Source of the DNA: an uncultured Treponema sp.
Lineage (GTDB): Bacteria; Spirochaetota; Spirochaetia; Treponematales; Treponemataceae
Direction: 5' to 3'
Length of the DNA stretch: 14,909 nucleotides
Assembly (NCBI GenBank): GCA_905236465.1
Contig: CAJOQA010000331.1
Coordinates: 1 to 14,909, forward strand
Shown here: one piece after another, positions 1 to 6,990 of the stretch
How positions within the stretch are numbered: the stretch's first letter is position 1
Layout of the letters: each line of letters starts with the position of its first letter
Notes under the pieces: model-generated
Database searches by the model: none
What the model was told of the DNA's origin: nothing
What the model saw: only the letters and a program-made list of their open reading frames with translations
Made by a program: the position numbers and the translations under genes

Positions 1-688
1 ACAGGCTTGAAAGCCTTATCTTTTTATCTTCTAAATTAAAGTCCGTGATTTTTAAGTCTAGGCTTTGAAGATATGTTTTTTTGCAAAGTTCTGCAATCTC
101 ATCATCGTTTCCCTTTACCATCCAGCTGCCCCCTACGGCAGCAACGTTTGGACACTTCAGGTAAGTAGTCATGTTTTCTAATGAAATGCCACCTGTTGGA
201 ATAAAGGAAATGTTGGGGAAGGGACCTTGCAAAGTTTTTAGCATTTTAAAGCCACCGCTTAGTTCTGCAGGAAAAAATTTTAGCAGGTTCAGTCCCTTTC
301 CCATAGCAGCTTCTATCTGGCTTGGATTATTGACCCCAGGATAAACCGGCAACTTTTTGCTGATACAAAAGTCAACTGTAGAAGGATTAAAGCCTGGGGC
401 TACAATATATGAGGCACCGGCACTAAAAGCCATTTTTGCAAGACTTGCACTTGTTACAGTCCCAGCCCCAAGTAATATTTGGGGAAAAGACTGGGCAATC
501 CTTTCTATACAAGAACAGATATTGTCTATGCCTTCCTGACCGTTTTTTGTCCTGAATGTAATTTCCATAGCGTACAGGTTTCCCTTTAGCATGGAAGCAG
601 CTATCTTTTCAGCTTGGTCAGCATCTTCTACTGTTACTGTTGCTATTACACCCGCTAAGCGGATCTTTTCATTCATTTCCTCAAACAT
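1..688 (-). CDS. eda: KDPG/KHG aldolase (2-dehydro-3-deoxy-phosphogluconate aldolase), C-terminus outside window
   Basis: This is a class I aldolase that splits 2-keto-3-deoxy-6-phosphogluconate into pyruvate and glyceraldehyde-3-phosphate, and often also 4-hydroxy-2-oxoglutarate. It is cytoplasmic. I translated 229 codons from the ATG at 688. They show the family signatures in order: MEITFRT with catalytic Glu42 and Arg46, GAGTV (74-78), PGFNPS (98-103), PGVNNP (117-122), the Schiff-base lysine Lys137 in LKFFPAE, PTGGI (164-168) and GGSWM (186-190). GGAG six bases before the ATG supports this start. The ATG overlaps the TAA of the transglycosylase gene (TAATG), so it is the last visible gene of a coupled chain. 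The reading frame is still open at base 1, about 20 residues beyond where the E. coli enzyme would end. A C-terminal extension is therefore likely, as in some longer homologues. The family call is firm; the substrate range is inferred. Confidence 0.93.
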   Translation of the reverse strand, partial: MFEEMNEKIRLAGVIATVTVEDADQAEKIAASMLKGNLYAMEITFRTKNGQEGIDNICSCIERIAQSFPQILLGAGTVTSASLAKMAFSAGASYIVAPGFNPSTVDFCISKKLPVYPGVNNPSQIEAAMGKGLNLLKFFPAELSGGFKMLKTLQGPFPNISFIPTGGISLENMTTYLKCPNVAAVGGSWMVKGNDDEIAELCKKTYLQSLDLKITDFNLEDKKIRLSSL

Positions 689-2745
689 TATTTTCTCCAG
701 TTGAATATTTCATCACAGACTTCGTCTACTGTCTTGTTGTAATATAAGGCAGCATAGACACAAGCGGCTGTTACAATCTTTCTACCATATTCCCTTGTTT
801 CGCTAAAGGGCAGGCTTTCAAGAAAAAGGTCAAGGGGCAGGTCTTCCATTCCAAAGTTTAAGTCTGCGCTTTTTAGCCAAGACCTGACATGACCAATTCC
901 TCCGTTATAGGCAAAGGCTGAAAGTATAAGTGAATCGTCTAGTCTCCCCTTTAGTTCTTGCAAGTAGTAGGAACCAAACATTATGTTTGTTTTTGCATCT
1001 TTTAAATCATAAGTTTCTATTTTCAGTTTCCTTGCCACATCCCCTGCTGTTCCGTCCATAAGTTGGGTAAGGCCTGTTGCCCCTGCATGGCTCTTTACGC
1101 TTGCGTCAAAAAAACTTTCACTTCTGATAAGGGCATAAAGAACATATTCGCTTAGGGAAAAAGTTTTTGCGTATTCTTCTACATAATCCTTATAGTCTTT
1201 AGGAAAGGCTTCTTCCCATAATTCTTTTGCAAGGGGGGCTTCGCTCTTGTATAGTTTTTTAGAAGCTATGCGAAGGGCTTGGGTGTAAAAGGCAGGTACC
1301 TTTTCACCTTCTTCCCTTAATTTTTTAGCTATAATTTGTGAAGTTTGCAAGGAAATATTTTGTCCTGCTTTTTTCCATTCACCATAAATATCCGATAAAA
1401 GATTGTAGTCAGCATAGCCTAACAAAAGAGAGTCTTCTTCTGAATTAAGGGTAAAGTTTTTATCTTCACTTATGTAAGTAAGTTTTTCCTTAAGTTCATC
1501 TTTGCTTTTTCCCAAAGCCATACAAGAAACAAAGCGGTAGTATAAGTCAGAGCTATCTGAAAAGGCTTTTAGTAAAAGTTTTTCTGCTGCCTCGTCATGC
1601 TTTATGCCGTTTATCTTAAGTATTCCTGTTTGCAGGAGCCTTGCGGTTATATAGGAAAACTTGCTTATTGTTTCCTTGCTGGCAAAAGTTTCTATTGAAT
1701 TTGTAAGCTGATAGTAGGCAAACCAAACGTGGCGCGAAAGCATTCGTAAGGATAGGGTATCAAAAAAATCATCAAAGTAGGATGCGTCGTGCCAAGTTGG
1801 CCCGTATGTGGTAAGGGCATCAATAGCGTCTTTTATAGAAAGTTTTAAGCAGGCGTTCAAGTAATACCAAAGGGCATTATCATAAGAAAGAGGATCTTCT
1901 GCTTTTTCCATTGCAAGCAAGTAGTACTTCGCAGTTTTTTCGTAATAGTTTGCTTCTTTATCATAAAGTCTTGCGACATAAAAATATATATTGTATAAAG
2001 ATTCTTTGGGGGCCTTTTCCACAAGTGAAAGCAGTTTTTGTGCATTTGATAAATTTGCAGTAGACCCGTATAAGTATGACTTTCCCATGTCATTTATAAT
2101 TTGTGGCAGTAAGTTTTCGCTGTTTTCACAAATTGAAGGAATCATATTTATAGCTGCTTGATATTCATATGAAAAAACTTTTGCCCTAAAAGAAGCTAGC
2201 TCCATGTCCTTTATGTCCCGTGAAGTTTGAAGGGCAGTGTAGAGCTTTACATGTTCTGAAGAAAAGTTTCTTTTGCTATTCCAAATAGAATATTCAGAAT
2301 TGAAGTCTGCAAAGCCTTTTTTGTACAAAGAAGAAAGCCGGTAAAAAATACTTTCATTGTTGCCATCTAAGGGGGAAAGGTCTTTTGTAACTTCTATTAT
2401 CTGGCTGTAATCTTCTGCCTTGTAAAGTTCGCGGGTGTAAAGGAGAAGGGAATCTTCGTCCGGATATAGGGCATATAGTTCTTTTAGCACAATTATATTT
2501 TCTTGCACAGAGCCCATGCTTGCAAGCTGTTCTAATGACCGTCTTTTTACAAGCGGAGAAGCATCTTTTGCGGCAGTCCTGAATGAAACTTTTGCCCTGG
2601 CATTCTCTTTTTTATTTAAGTATTCAAGTCCCCTAAAATAAGAAGAGTCAGGGCCGTATTTTTTTTCAAGCGGATCTTTTGCACCGCAACCCGTTGCACA
2701 GAGGACTGCGGTCAAAAGAAATAAAGAGATGCTAAGTCTTTTCAT
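688..2745 (-). CDS. slt: Lytic transglycosylase, Slt70-like lipoprotein
   Basis: This is a family 1 lytic transglycosylase that cleaves the MurNAc-GlcNAc bond of peptidoglycan to give 1,6-anhydro ends. The N-terminus is a lipoprotein signal: a hydrophobic stretch and the lipobox ATGC, with Cys20 as the lipidation site. Residues about 25-500 are helix-rich and TPR-like, matching the superhelical ring of Slt70. The catalytic SLT domain occupies about 530-660. It has LIRSESFF with catalytic Glu543, then GATGLTQLM, AYNGG, and LESLPFSETREYGRKI, the last very close to the corresponding Slt70 segment. The length (685) is similar to Slt70 (about 645). The start overlaps the stop of the LysM gene by one base (TAATG). 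Only CAGCAGAA precedes it, without a Shine-Dalgarno sequence, so translation probably depends on coupling. The role is inferred as wall remodelling on the periplasmic side. Confidence 0.93.
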   Translation of the reverse strand: MKRLSISLFLLTAVLCATGCGAKDPLEKKYGPDSSYFRGLEYLNKKENARAKVSFRTAAKDASPLVKRRSLEQLASMGSVQENIIVLKELYALYPDEDSLLLYTRELYKAEDYSQIIEVTKDLSPLDGNNESIFYRLSSLYKKGFADFNSEYSIWNSKRNFSSEHVKLYTALQTSRDIKDMELASFRAKVFSYEYQAAINMIPSICENSENLLPQIINDMGKSYLYGSTANLSNAQKLLSLVEKAPKESLYNIYFYVARLYDKEANYYEKTAKYYLLAMEKAEDPLSYDNALWYYLNACLKLSIKDAIDALTTYGPTWHDASYFDDFFDTLSLRMLSRHVWFAYYQLTNSIETFASKETISKFSYITARLLQTGILKINGIKHDEAAEKLLLKAFSDSSDLYYRFVSCMALGKSKDELKEKLTYISEDKNFTLNSEEDSLLLGYADYNLLSDIYGEWKKAGQNISLQTSQIIAKKLREEGEKVPAFYTQALRIASKKLYKSEAPLAKELWEEAFPKDYKDYVEEYAKTFSLSEYVLYALIRSESFFDASVKSHAGATGLTQLMDGTAGDVARKLKIETYDLKDAKTNIMFGSYYLQELKGRLDDSLILSAFAYNGGIGHVRSWLKSADLNFGMEDLPLDLFLESLPFSETREYGRKIVTAACVYAALYYNKTVDEVCDEIFNWRK

Positions 2746-4934
2746 TATTCTGCTGGAATTAAAATAATCTGACCTGCCTGAATATAGTCAGGATTGCGGA
2801 TTCCGTTGTAGCGGGCAATATAGGTGTAACGCCAAGGGTTCTTATAATAAGAAGCTGAGATGTCCCAAAGTGTGTCTCCCCATTTTACGCGATACTTTGT
2901 GTCAGGAATTTTAACCGCGGGCTTTGCAGGGCTTTCCGGTATAACTGCACTTGGCTTTGTAGCAACAACAATCTTGTCTTCTTTTGCTTCAAGGACTTGC
3001 GTTTCCTCTTCTGCCTTAAGAGCCTGACTTTCCTTTGCAGGTACAGAGTCTGCTCTTTCTTCTTCTTTGCTGCTAGTAGTGGCTGCATCGTTTTGTGCCT
3101 TATTAGACCCTTTGTCTTCTTTGCTACTTGCAACAGTGTCAGTTTGTGTGCTGCTAGGACTTTTGTCCTCTTTGCTAACGGCAGGCTCTTCTGTTTTAGC
3201 AATTTGAACATTCGTGTTTTGATTCTTCTTAAAGATATTTATGTTTGAAGGAATTATAAAGAGCACCAGTAAGGCTGCTAATATACAGATTACCGCACAA
3301 ACTACACAGACTATAACAGGAGCAGCTGTTCCTCTTCGCTCTTTTTCATCATAATCTTCTTCTTCGTAAGACTGCTCTGAAAGCCTGTCTTTATCGTAAA
3401 GGCCGTCAAACATACTTGACCCCTGAGTATATGTGTTTGTCTCAAATGGATTATCGTCAGAGTCAAAAGAAGTATAGCTTACATCTGTAGGAGAATCGGA
3501 TTCAAAATCTGGAATAGAAAAGTCTGTGCCTGCATTTGCGTCAGCTGTTAAACCTAAAGAGGCATCAAGATCTGAATCGTCAAAATCAGGCAGGCTAAAG
3601 TCGCTGGAGTTTATACTTCCTGTAGGCTCAAGATCATCAAAGTCGGGTAGGGCAAAATCTTCTTCTTCTCTTTCTGCTACTGTGCCAGCTGCTAATACTG
3701 CAGAAGAGTCCCAATCGGCATAGATGTTCTTGTTCCTTTCTGTTACGGGTTCTTCTTCTGTAATCTCTGTATCCCTCACTTCAGTGATAGCGCTTTCTTC
3801 GGTAATAGGTTTCTCCACCGTAATATCAGTAGTTGTAACTGGTTCCTCTACGGTAAGATCATCACTCTTTATTTCTGTAAAGTCATTTTCTTCTGTAATA
3901 GGTTCTTCTATTGAAGGTGTGTCGTCCACACTTTCAGTATTGTCCTCATTTTGATTTTCATCTATGGTTAAAGTATTATCTATAGTAGCACTTTCTTCAG
4001 TAACAGTATCTTCCGTTTCGGTACTTGTTTCTGTTGCAACCTCATTTTCTGCAGTATCATCTTCTGTAATTGCAGTAAACTTTCCAGGTTTTATAGCCGC
4101 CATATCAACTGCAAGGGTAGCATCGTCGTGCTCTGCAAAGCCAGTAGCGGGTAAATCTATGCTGTCAAGATCAAAGGAAAAGTCATCCTCGCCAGTACTT
4201 TCTTCTGTGCTGCCTTCTGATGAAAAGTTAGGAAGCCCAAAATCATCACTTTCAGGAGAATCTGTATCTGTATTTTTACCTTCCTCCTCAAAGTCAGTCA
4301 GGTCCAGCTCTGGCAGTTTTGTATTAAATAAATCGGGAATGTTGTTGTCTTCAGGTTCTACAAGCGGAGTCGTTGCATCTGCATTGAAATCAGGTAAATC
4401 CAAAGAAGCTTCATCTGGATTATCAAAATCATTTTCACTTACTGTATTTTCAATGTCTTCTATAGTTGATGGAATAGGTTCTATGAAATTATCCTCGCTT
4501 TCTATTGAATTCTTTAGCATAGAATCAACTGCATCAATATCAGCTAAGGCATCAGCTGTAGTTGTGTCTAATTGAAAGTTTGCAGGTTCAGCCCTTTCCT
4601 CTTCACTTCTTGTAACAAGTGTCACTTGGGTTTCGCTCTGCCTGCCGGTTTCAGGGTCAATGACATCAGCCTGTAAGTGCCCTGTTTCGTCAAGGCTCAA
4701 GTTAAGGTGCAGATTGGGTTCCCCATTAGGGTGGGGATTAAGATTTGAGATTTCCAAACTGTCCACGTATTCTGCATCATCCATGGAGTCAGTGTCTGAC
4801 CGGTAAAGATCAATTTGAACTTTTGTCTGGTTATCCTGTACTGTTGTAACGTCAAGAGTTTTTTTCTCAACGCTCCCATCTTTCATAATAGGGTAAAAAG
4901 TTCCGTCGGCCAGTTTAATTCCAATAGATTTCAT
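2745..4934 (-). CDS. Type II membrane protein: Hsp70-SBD-like N-domain, acidic repeat linker, TM helix, LysM domain
   Basis: This 729-residue protein has four parts. Residues 1-105 align with the DnaK beta substrate-binding domain: SIGIKLADGTFYPI resembles SLGIETMGG..., and VQDNQTKVQI, ISNLNPHPNGEPNL, DETGHLQADV and DPETG follow in the expected order. No ATPase domain or helical lid is present. Residues 110-537 are very acidic and low-complexity, with recurring LPDF-type motifs (near 177, 430, 448, 474) and a Thr/Glu-rich tract (about 290-405). KERRG precedes one TM helix (538-561), suggesting N-in, C-out topology. After a Lys/Glu/Ser-rich stretch, residues 680-729 form a LysM domain (YRVKWGDTLWDIS...AGQIILIPAE) that should bind peptidoglycan. 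GAGG nine bases before the ATG supports the start. The protein heads a coupled chain with the transglycosylase. No enzymatic motif is visible. The SBD assignment is my own alignment by eye, and any link between cytoplasm and wall is inferred. Confidence 0.85.
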   Translation of the reverse strand: MKSIGIKLADGTFYPIMKDGSVEKKTLDVTTVQDNQTKVQIDLYRSDTDSMDDAEYVDSLEISNLNPHPNGEPNLHLNLSLDETGHLQADVIDPETGRQSETQVTLVTRSEEERAEPANFQLDTTTADALADIDAVDSMLKNSIESEDNFIEPIPSTIEDIENTVSENDFDNPDEASLDLPDFNADATTPLVEPEDNNIPDLFNTKLPELDLTDFEEEGKNTDTDSPESDDFGLPNFSSEGSTEESTGEDDFSFDLDSIDLPATGFAEHDDATLAVDMAAIKPGKFTAITEDDTAENEVATETSTETEDTVTEESATIDNTLTIDENQNEDNTESVDDTPSIEEPITEENDFTEIKSDDLTVEEPVTTTDITVEKPITEESAITEVRDTEITEEEPVTERNKNIYADWDSSAVLAAGTVAEREEEDFALPDFDDLEPTGSINSSDFSLPDFDDSDLDASLGLTADANAGTDFSIPDFESDSPTDVSYTSFDSDDNPFETNTYTQGSSMFDGLYDKDRLSEQSYEEEDYDEKERRGTAAPVIVCVVCAVICILAALLVLFIIPSNINIFKKNQNTNVQIAKTEEPAVSKEDKSPSSTQTDTVASSKEDKGSNKAQNDAATTSSKEEERADSVPAKESQALKAEEETQVLEAKEDKIVVATKPSAVIPESPAKPAVKIPDTKYRVKWGDTLWDISASYYKNPWRYTYIARYNGIRNPDYIQAGQIILIPAE

Positions 4935-4954
4935 AGTCTTATTCCTCGTTTTTG

Positions 4955-4983
4955 ATTATCGGAATTTATTGGTCATTTATAAA
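4955..4983 (-). promoter_or_regulatory. Probable promoter of the LysM-slt-eda operon
   Basis: On the minus strand TTTATA (-35) and GATAAT (-10, five of six consensus bases) are 17 bases apart. The start site would lie about 13-15 bases before the ATG at 4934. It sits directly after the terminator of the upstream gene, as expected for a new transcription unit. The -35 element is only moderate. Confidence 0.5.
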
Positions 4984-4986
4984 GCA

Positions 4987-5014
4987 AAAAAAATAAGGGG
5001 GTATCCACCCCCTT
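4987..5014 (-). terminator. Rho-independent terminator of the YD-repeat gene
   Basis: On the minus strand AAGGGGGT, loop GGAT and ACCCCCTT form a perfect 8-bp GC-rich stem, followed by A and eight T residues. It ends the transcript of the exported YD-repeat protein and separates it from the LysM operon. The opposite direction lacks a T-tract. Confidence 0.9.
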
Positions 5015-5072
5015 GAAACTGCCAGAAAAGTCATGCCGGTAGTGTCACCCCTAGGCAGTTATTTTGCAAGCC

Positions 5073-5918
5073 CTAGTAGTTGAATGTATAGTCAGAGGTA
5101 GAAACCAACTCGTTTACTGTTCCGCCAAACTTTTGTGAAACCTTGTAGGTATAAGATTTCTTGGGGTTTCCCTGGCTGTCTGGAACATAAAGAATTCGTT
5201 CATAAAGAACATTGTCCGCATTGTACGTTTGAATTTCCTTTAGTGCCCCTGTTGGAGTGTAAACAAAAGTAACCTTTTCTGTAAGTTTTCCTTCAGCTTC
5301 AAAAGAATCTATTTTGCTAACTTTTCCGCTAGCATCATAGGTATAGACAAAACGTGTGTCCAGGCTGCCGTCTGCATAGTATCTAAAACTTTCCAAAGTT
5401 TTACCATCTGCCTCTGTGCTTACGGTACATTCTAGCAGTTCCCCCTGCCCGCCATAGTAAGATTCAGTCAGCTTGTTTCCTTCCCGTTTGTAAATGGTTT
5501 TTCCGGTAAGCTCATTAGCCCCATTGTATTCAGATTCAGATTTAAGAAGACCTGCGTCATCGTATTCCTTTACATTTTTCCAAATCTGCTTTTCATTGGA
5601 ATCAAAATAATTTGTCGTAACAAGATAGCCCAAATTGTTATATTCATAGGTCGTCTTGTCTGCAAGGCTGTCTTTGTTGCCCCCCTTATTATTTGATTTT
5701 ACCGCATAGCTAGCAGATTCACTTTCTTTTCCATTAATATAAGTGTGAGTGTGGCGCACTGCCGGCATCCTAAAGTAGTCACCAAATTTTGATACAACAG
5801 TGTATTCTGTTTTAGTATAAGAAGATACAGAACCGTTTATGGTAAGGTTCTCACTGTCAAAGGCAAAAGCAGCAAGACCTGTAAATGCAGCTGTTAGTGT
5901 AATAAGAAGTTTTTTCAT
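5073..5918 (-). CDS. Exported YD-repeat-like protein of unknown function
   Basis: This 281-residue protein has a classic Sec signal peptide (MKKLLITLTAAFTGLAAFA), with predicted cleavage after Ala19. The rest is a series of beta-strand pairs of the form Y-x-Y/D-x-x-G-x-L-x-x-x-x-x-Y, for example EYNNLGYLVTTNYFD, EYDDAGLLKSESEYN, YTYDASGKVSKIDSF and VYTPTGALKEIQTYN. This is the pattern of YD/RHS or MORN-like repeats, which usually form extended beta sheets. There is no lipobox, no toxin domain and no RHS-core motif. A longer open frame begins at 5942, but the start at 5918 is chosen because GGAGGA precedes it by four bases and the signal peptide begins there. The gene is monocistronic between a divergent promoter region and a strong terminator. 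Location is periplasm or outside; the function is not known to me. Confidence 0.8.
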   Translation of the reverse strand: MKKLLITLTAAFTGLAAFAFDSENLTINGSVSSYTKTEYTVVSKFGDYFRMPAVRHTHTYINGKESESASYAVKSNNKGGNKDSLADKTTYEYNNLGYLVTTNYFDSNEKQIWKNVKEYDDAGLLKSESEYNGANELTGKTIYKREGNKLTESYYGGQGELLECTVSTEADGKTLESFRYYADGSLDTRFVYTYDASGKVSKIDSFEAEGKLTEKVTFVYTPTGALKEIQTYNADNVLYERILYVPDSQGNPKKSYTYKVSQKFGGTVNELVSTSDYTFNY

Positions 5919-5922
5919 AAAG

Positions 5923-5928
5923 TCCTCC
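5923..5928 (-). promoter_or_regulatory. Shine-Dalgarno site that sets the start of the YD-repeat gene
   Basis: GGAGGA lies four bases before the ATG at 5918. The alternative upstream ATG at 5942 has no such site and would put eight polar residues before the signal peptide. Confidence 0.8.
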
Positions 5929-5934
5929 AAAGAT

Positions 5935-5953
5935 AATGCCAAAAGGCATTGTA
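5935..5953 (-). promoter_or_regulatory. Palindrome overlapping the predicted -10 and start site of the YD-repeat gene
   Basis: AATGCC-AAAA-GGCATT is a perfect 16-bp inverted repeat (5935-5950). On the minus strand it overlaps the only reasonable -10 element (TACAAT, 5948-5953) and the expected transcription start near 5941. It could be a repressor operator or a short 5' UTR hairpin seven bases upstream of the GGAGGA. No regulator is identified. Confidence 0.4.
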
Positions 5954-5968
5954 TAACCCATTTTTTCT

Positions 5969-5981
5969 ATATTCGGAATAT
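5969..5981. promoter_or_regulatory. 13-bp dyad ATATTC-G-GAATAT in the divergent region
   Basis: This is a perfect palindrome around a central G. It covers the position (5971-5976) where a -35 box would sit 17 bases upstream of the TACAAT for the YD-repeat gene. The sequence there (CCGAAT) is a poor -35, which fits an activator- or repressor-dependent promoter. A chance AT-rich palindrome cannot be excluded. Confidence 0.3.
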
Positions 5982-6037
5982 TTTAAAGAAAAATTTAGGA
6001 AAAAGCAAAGGGTTTTTTGTAGCTTGCCCTGATTGTC

Positions 6038-6066
6038 TTGAAAGTATTGCCTCAAAGTTGTATAGT
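6038..6066 (+). promoter_or_regulatory. purC promoter
   Basis: TTGAAA and TATAGT are separated by exactly 17 bases, each five of six consensus bases. The start site would be near 6073, about 19 bases before the purC ATG. The leader is too short for a purine riboswitch. Confidence 0.8.
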
Positions 6067-6091
6067 GAAAAAAAACTAAAGAGGTTTTGCA

Positions 6092-6934
6092 ATGAAAAAA
6101 ATCATCAGTGGAAAAGTCCGTGAAGTATACGATTTAGAAGACGGTCGAATGGTTATTGTAACGACAGACCGCATCTCTGCCTATGATGTCATACTTCCTA
6201 CAATGATTACAGATAAGGGAAAGGTTTTAAATGCCTTGTCAAACTTTTGGTTTTCCTTTACTAAAGATATTGTAAAAAATCACATGATTTCTTCTGATTT
6301 GAAGGATATGCCTGTAGAATTCCAGAAAAGTGAATTTGAAGGAAGGACAATTCTTGTAAAAAAACTTAAAATGATTCCCTACGAGGTTATAGTCCGTGGC
6401 TATATGTTCGGCTCAATGTACGAAGCCTATAAGAAGGGAGAGCCTTTCTTGGGCCACGAATTTGACAGGCAGTACCAGCAGGCGGAAAAACTTGAGCAAC
6501 CTATTGTAACTCCCTCAACAAAGGCAAAAGAGGGGCATGACATAAATGTTACCTTAGATTATATGAAAAAGGACTTGGGCGAGGATTTGGGAAGCAAAAT
6601 TGAAAAAGCAGCCCTTGCTATTTACAAAAAATGCTATGACCATGCCTACAAGAACGGAATCATCATTGCCGACACAAAATTTGAGTTTGGCTTGGATGAG
6701 GGAGGAAACCTGGTTCTTGCAGATGAAGTTTTAACCCCTGATTCTAGCCGTTTCTGGAATTTAGCTGAATACAAAGTGGGAACAAGCCCCGCAAGCTATG
6801 ACAAGCAGTTCGTCCGCGACTGGCTTACCGCCAACAATTTGGCAGGAGATGCAAACATAAAGAGTATTCCTGAAGATATTGTTAAAAAAACATCCGCTCT
6901 TTACAAGGAATGTCAGAACCGCATCTGTAAATAA
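6092..6934 (+). CDS. purC: Phosphoribosylaminoimidazole-succinocarboxamide (SAICAR) synthase
   Basis: PurC joins CAIR and aspartate with ATP to make SAICAR, the eighth step of de novo purine synthesis, in the cytoplasm. The 280-residue protein starts with SGKVREVYDL and VTTDRISAYDVILP, the ATP-binding part. It continues with DKGKVLNALSNFWF, then IPYEVIVRGYMFGSMYEAY (around residues 90-110), which is the RGY..GS form of the family signature. LADEVLTPDSSRFW near residue 210 carries the metal and nucleotide-binding acidic residues. Length and motifs are those of an intact enzyme. GAGG seven bases before the ATG supports the start. It stands alone here with its own promoter and no other pur gene beside it, so the rest of the pathway should be elsewhere in the genome. 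No convincing terminator follows; the next promoter begins about 20 bases after the stop. Confidence 0.97.
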   Translation: MKKIISGKVREVYDLEDGRMVIVTTDRISAYDVILPTMITDKGKVLNALSNFWFSFTKDIVKNHMISSDLKDMPVEFQKSEFEGRTILVKKLKMIPYEVIVRGYMFGSMYEAYKKGEPFLGHEFDRQYQQAEKLEQPIVTPSTKAKEGHDINVTLDYMKKDLGEDLGSKIEKAALAIYKKCYDHAYKNGIIIADTKFEFGLDEGGNLVLADEVLTPDSSRFWNLAEYKVGTSPASYDKQFVRDWLTANNLAGDANIKSIPEDIVKKTSALYKECQNRICK

Positions 6935-6954
6935 AAAAAAGCAGGGGATAAAAG

Positions 6955-6983
6955 TTGACAGCTATGTAAAAGCTATTTAGAAT
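6955..6983 (+). promoter_or_regulatory. Strong promoter of the diguanylate cyclase gene, predicted leaderless
   Basis: A perfect TTGACA (6955-6960), a 17-base spacer and TAGAAT (6978-6983, five of six) form one of the best promoters in the window. Only seven bases separate the -10 from the ATG at 6991, so transcription should begin at or within a base or two of the start codon. The spacer holds two direct copies of AGCTAT eleven bases apart. Confidence 0.75.
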
Positions 6984-6990
6984 AAAGGCT

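Noticed and set aside
357..539. 60-codon open frame on the plus strand
   Set aside because: It lies wholly antisense to the well-supported aldolase gene.
3526..4575. Three serine/valine-rich open frames on the plus strand opposite the LysM gene
   Set aside because: They are mirror images of the low-complexity acidic linker read in antisense, lack ribosome-binding sites and resemble no protein.
6067..6091. Purine riboswitch upstream of purC
   Set aside because: The predicted leader is only about 19 bases long.
5839..6123. 94-codon open frame on the plus strand running into the start of purC
   Set aside because: It overlaps the signal-peptide region of the YD-repeat gene and purC, has no ribosome-binding site, and crosses the purC promoter.
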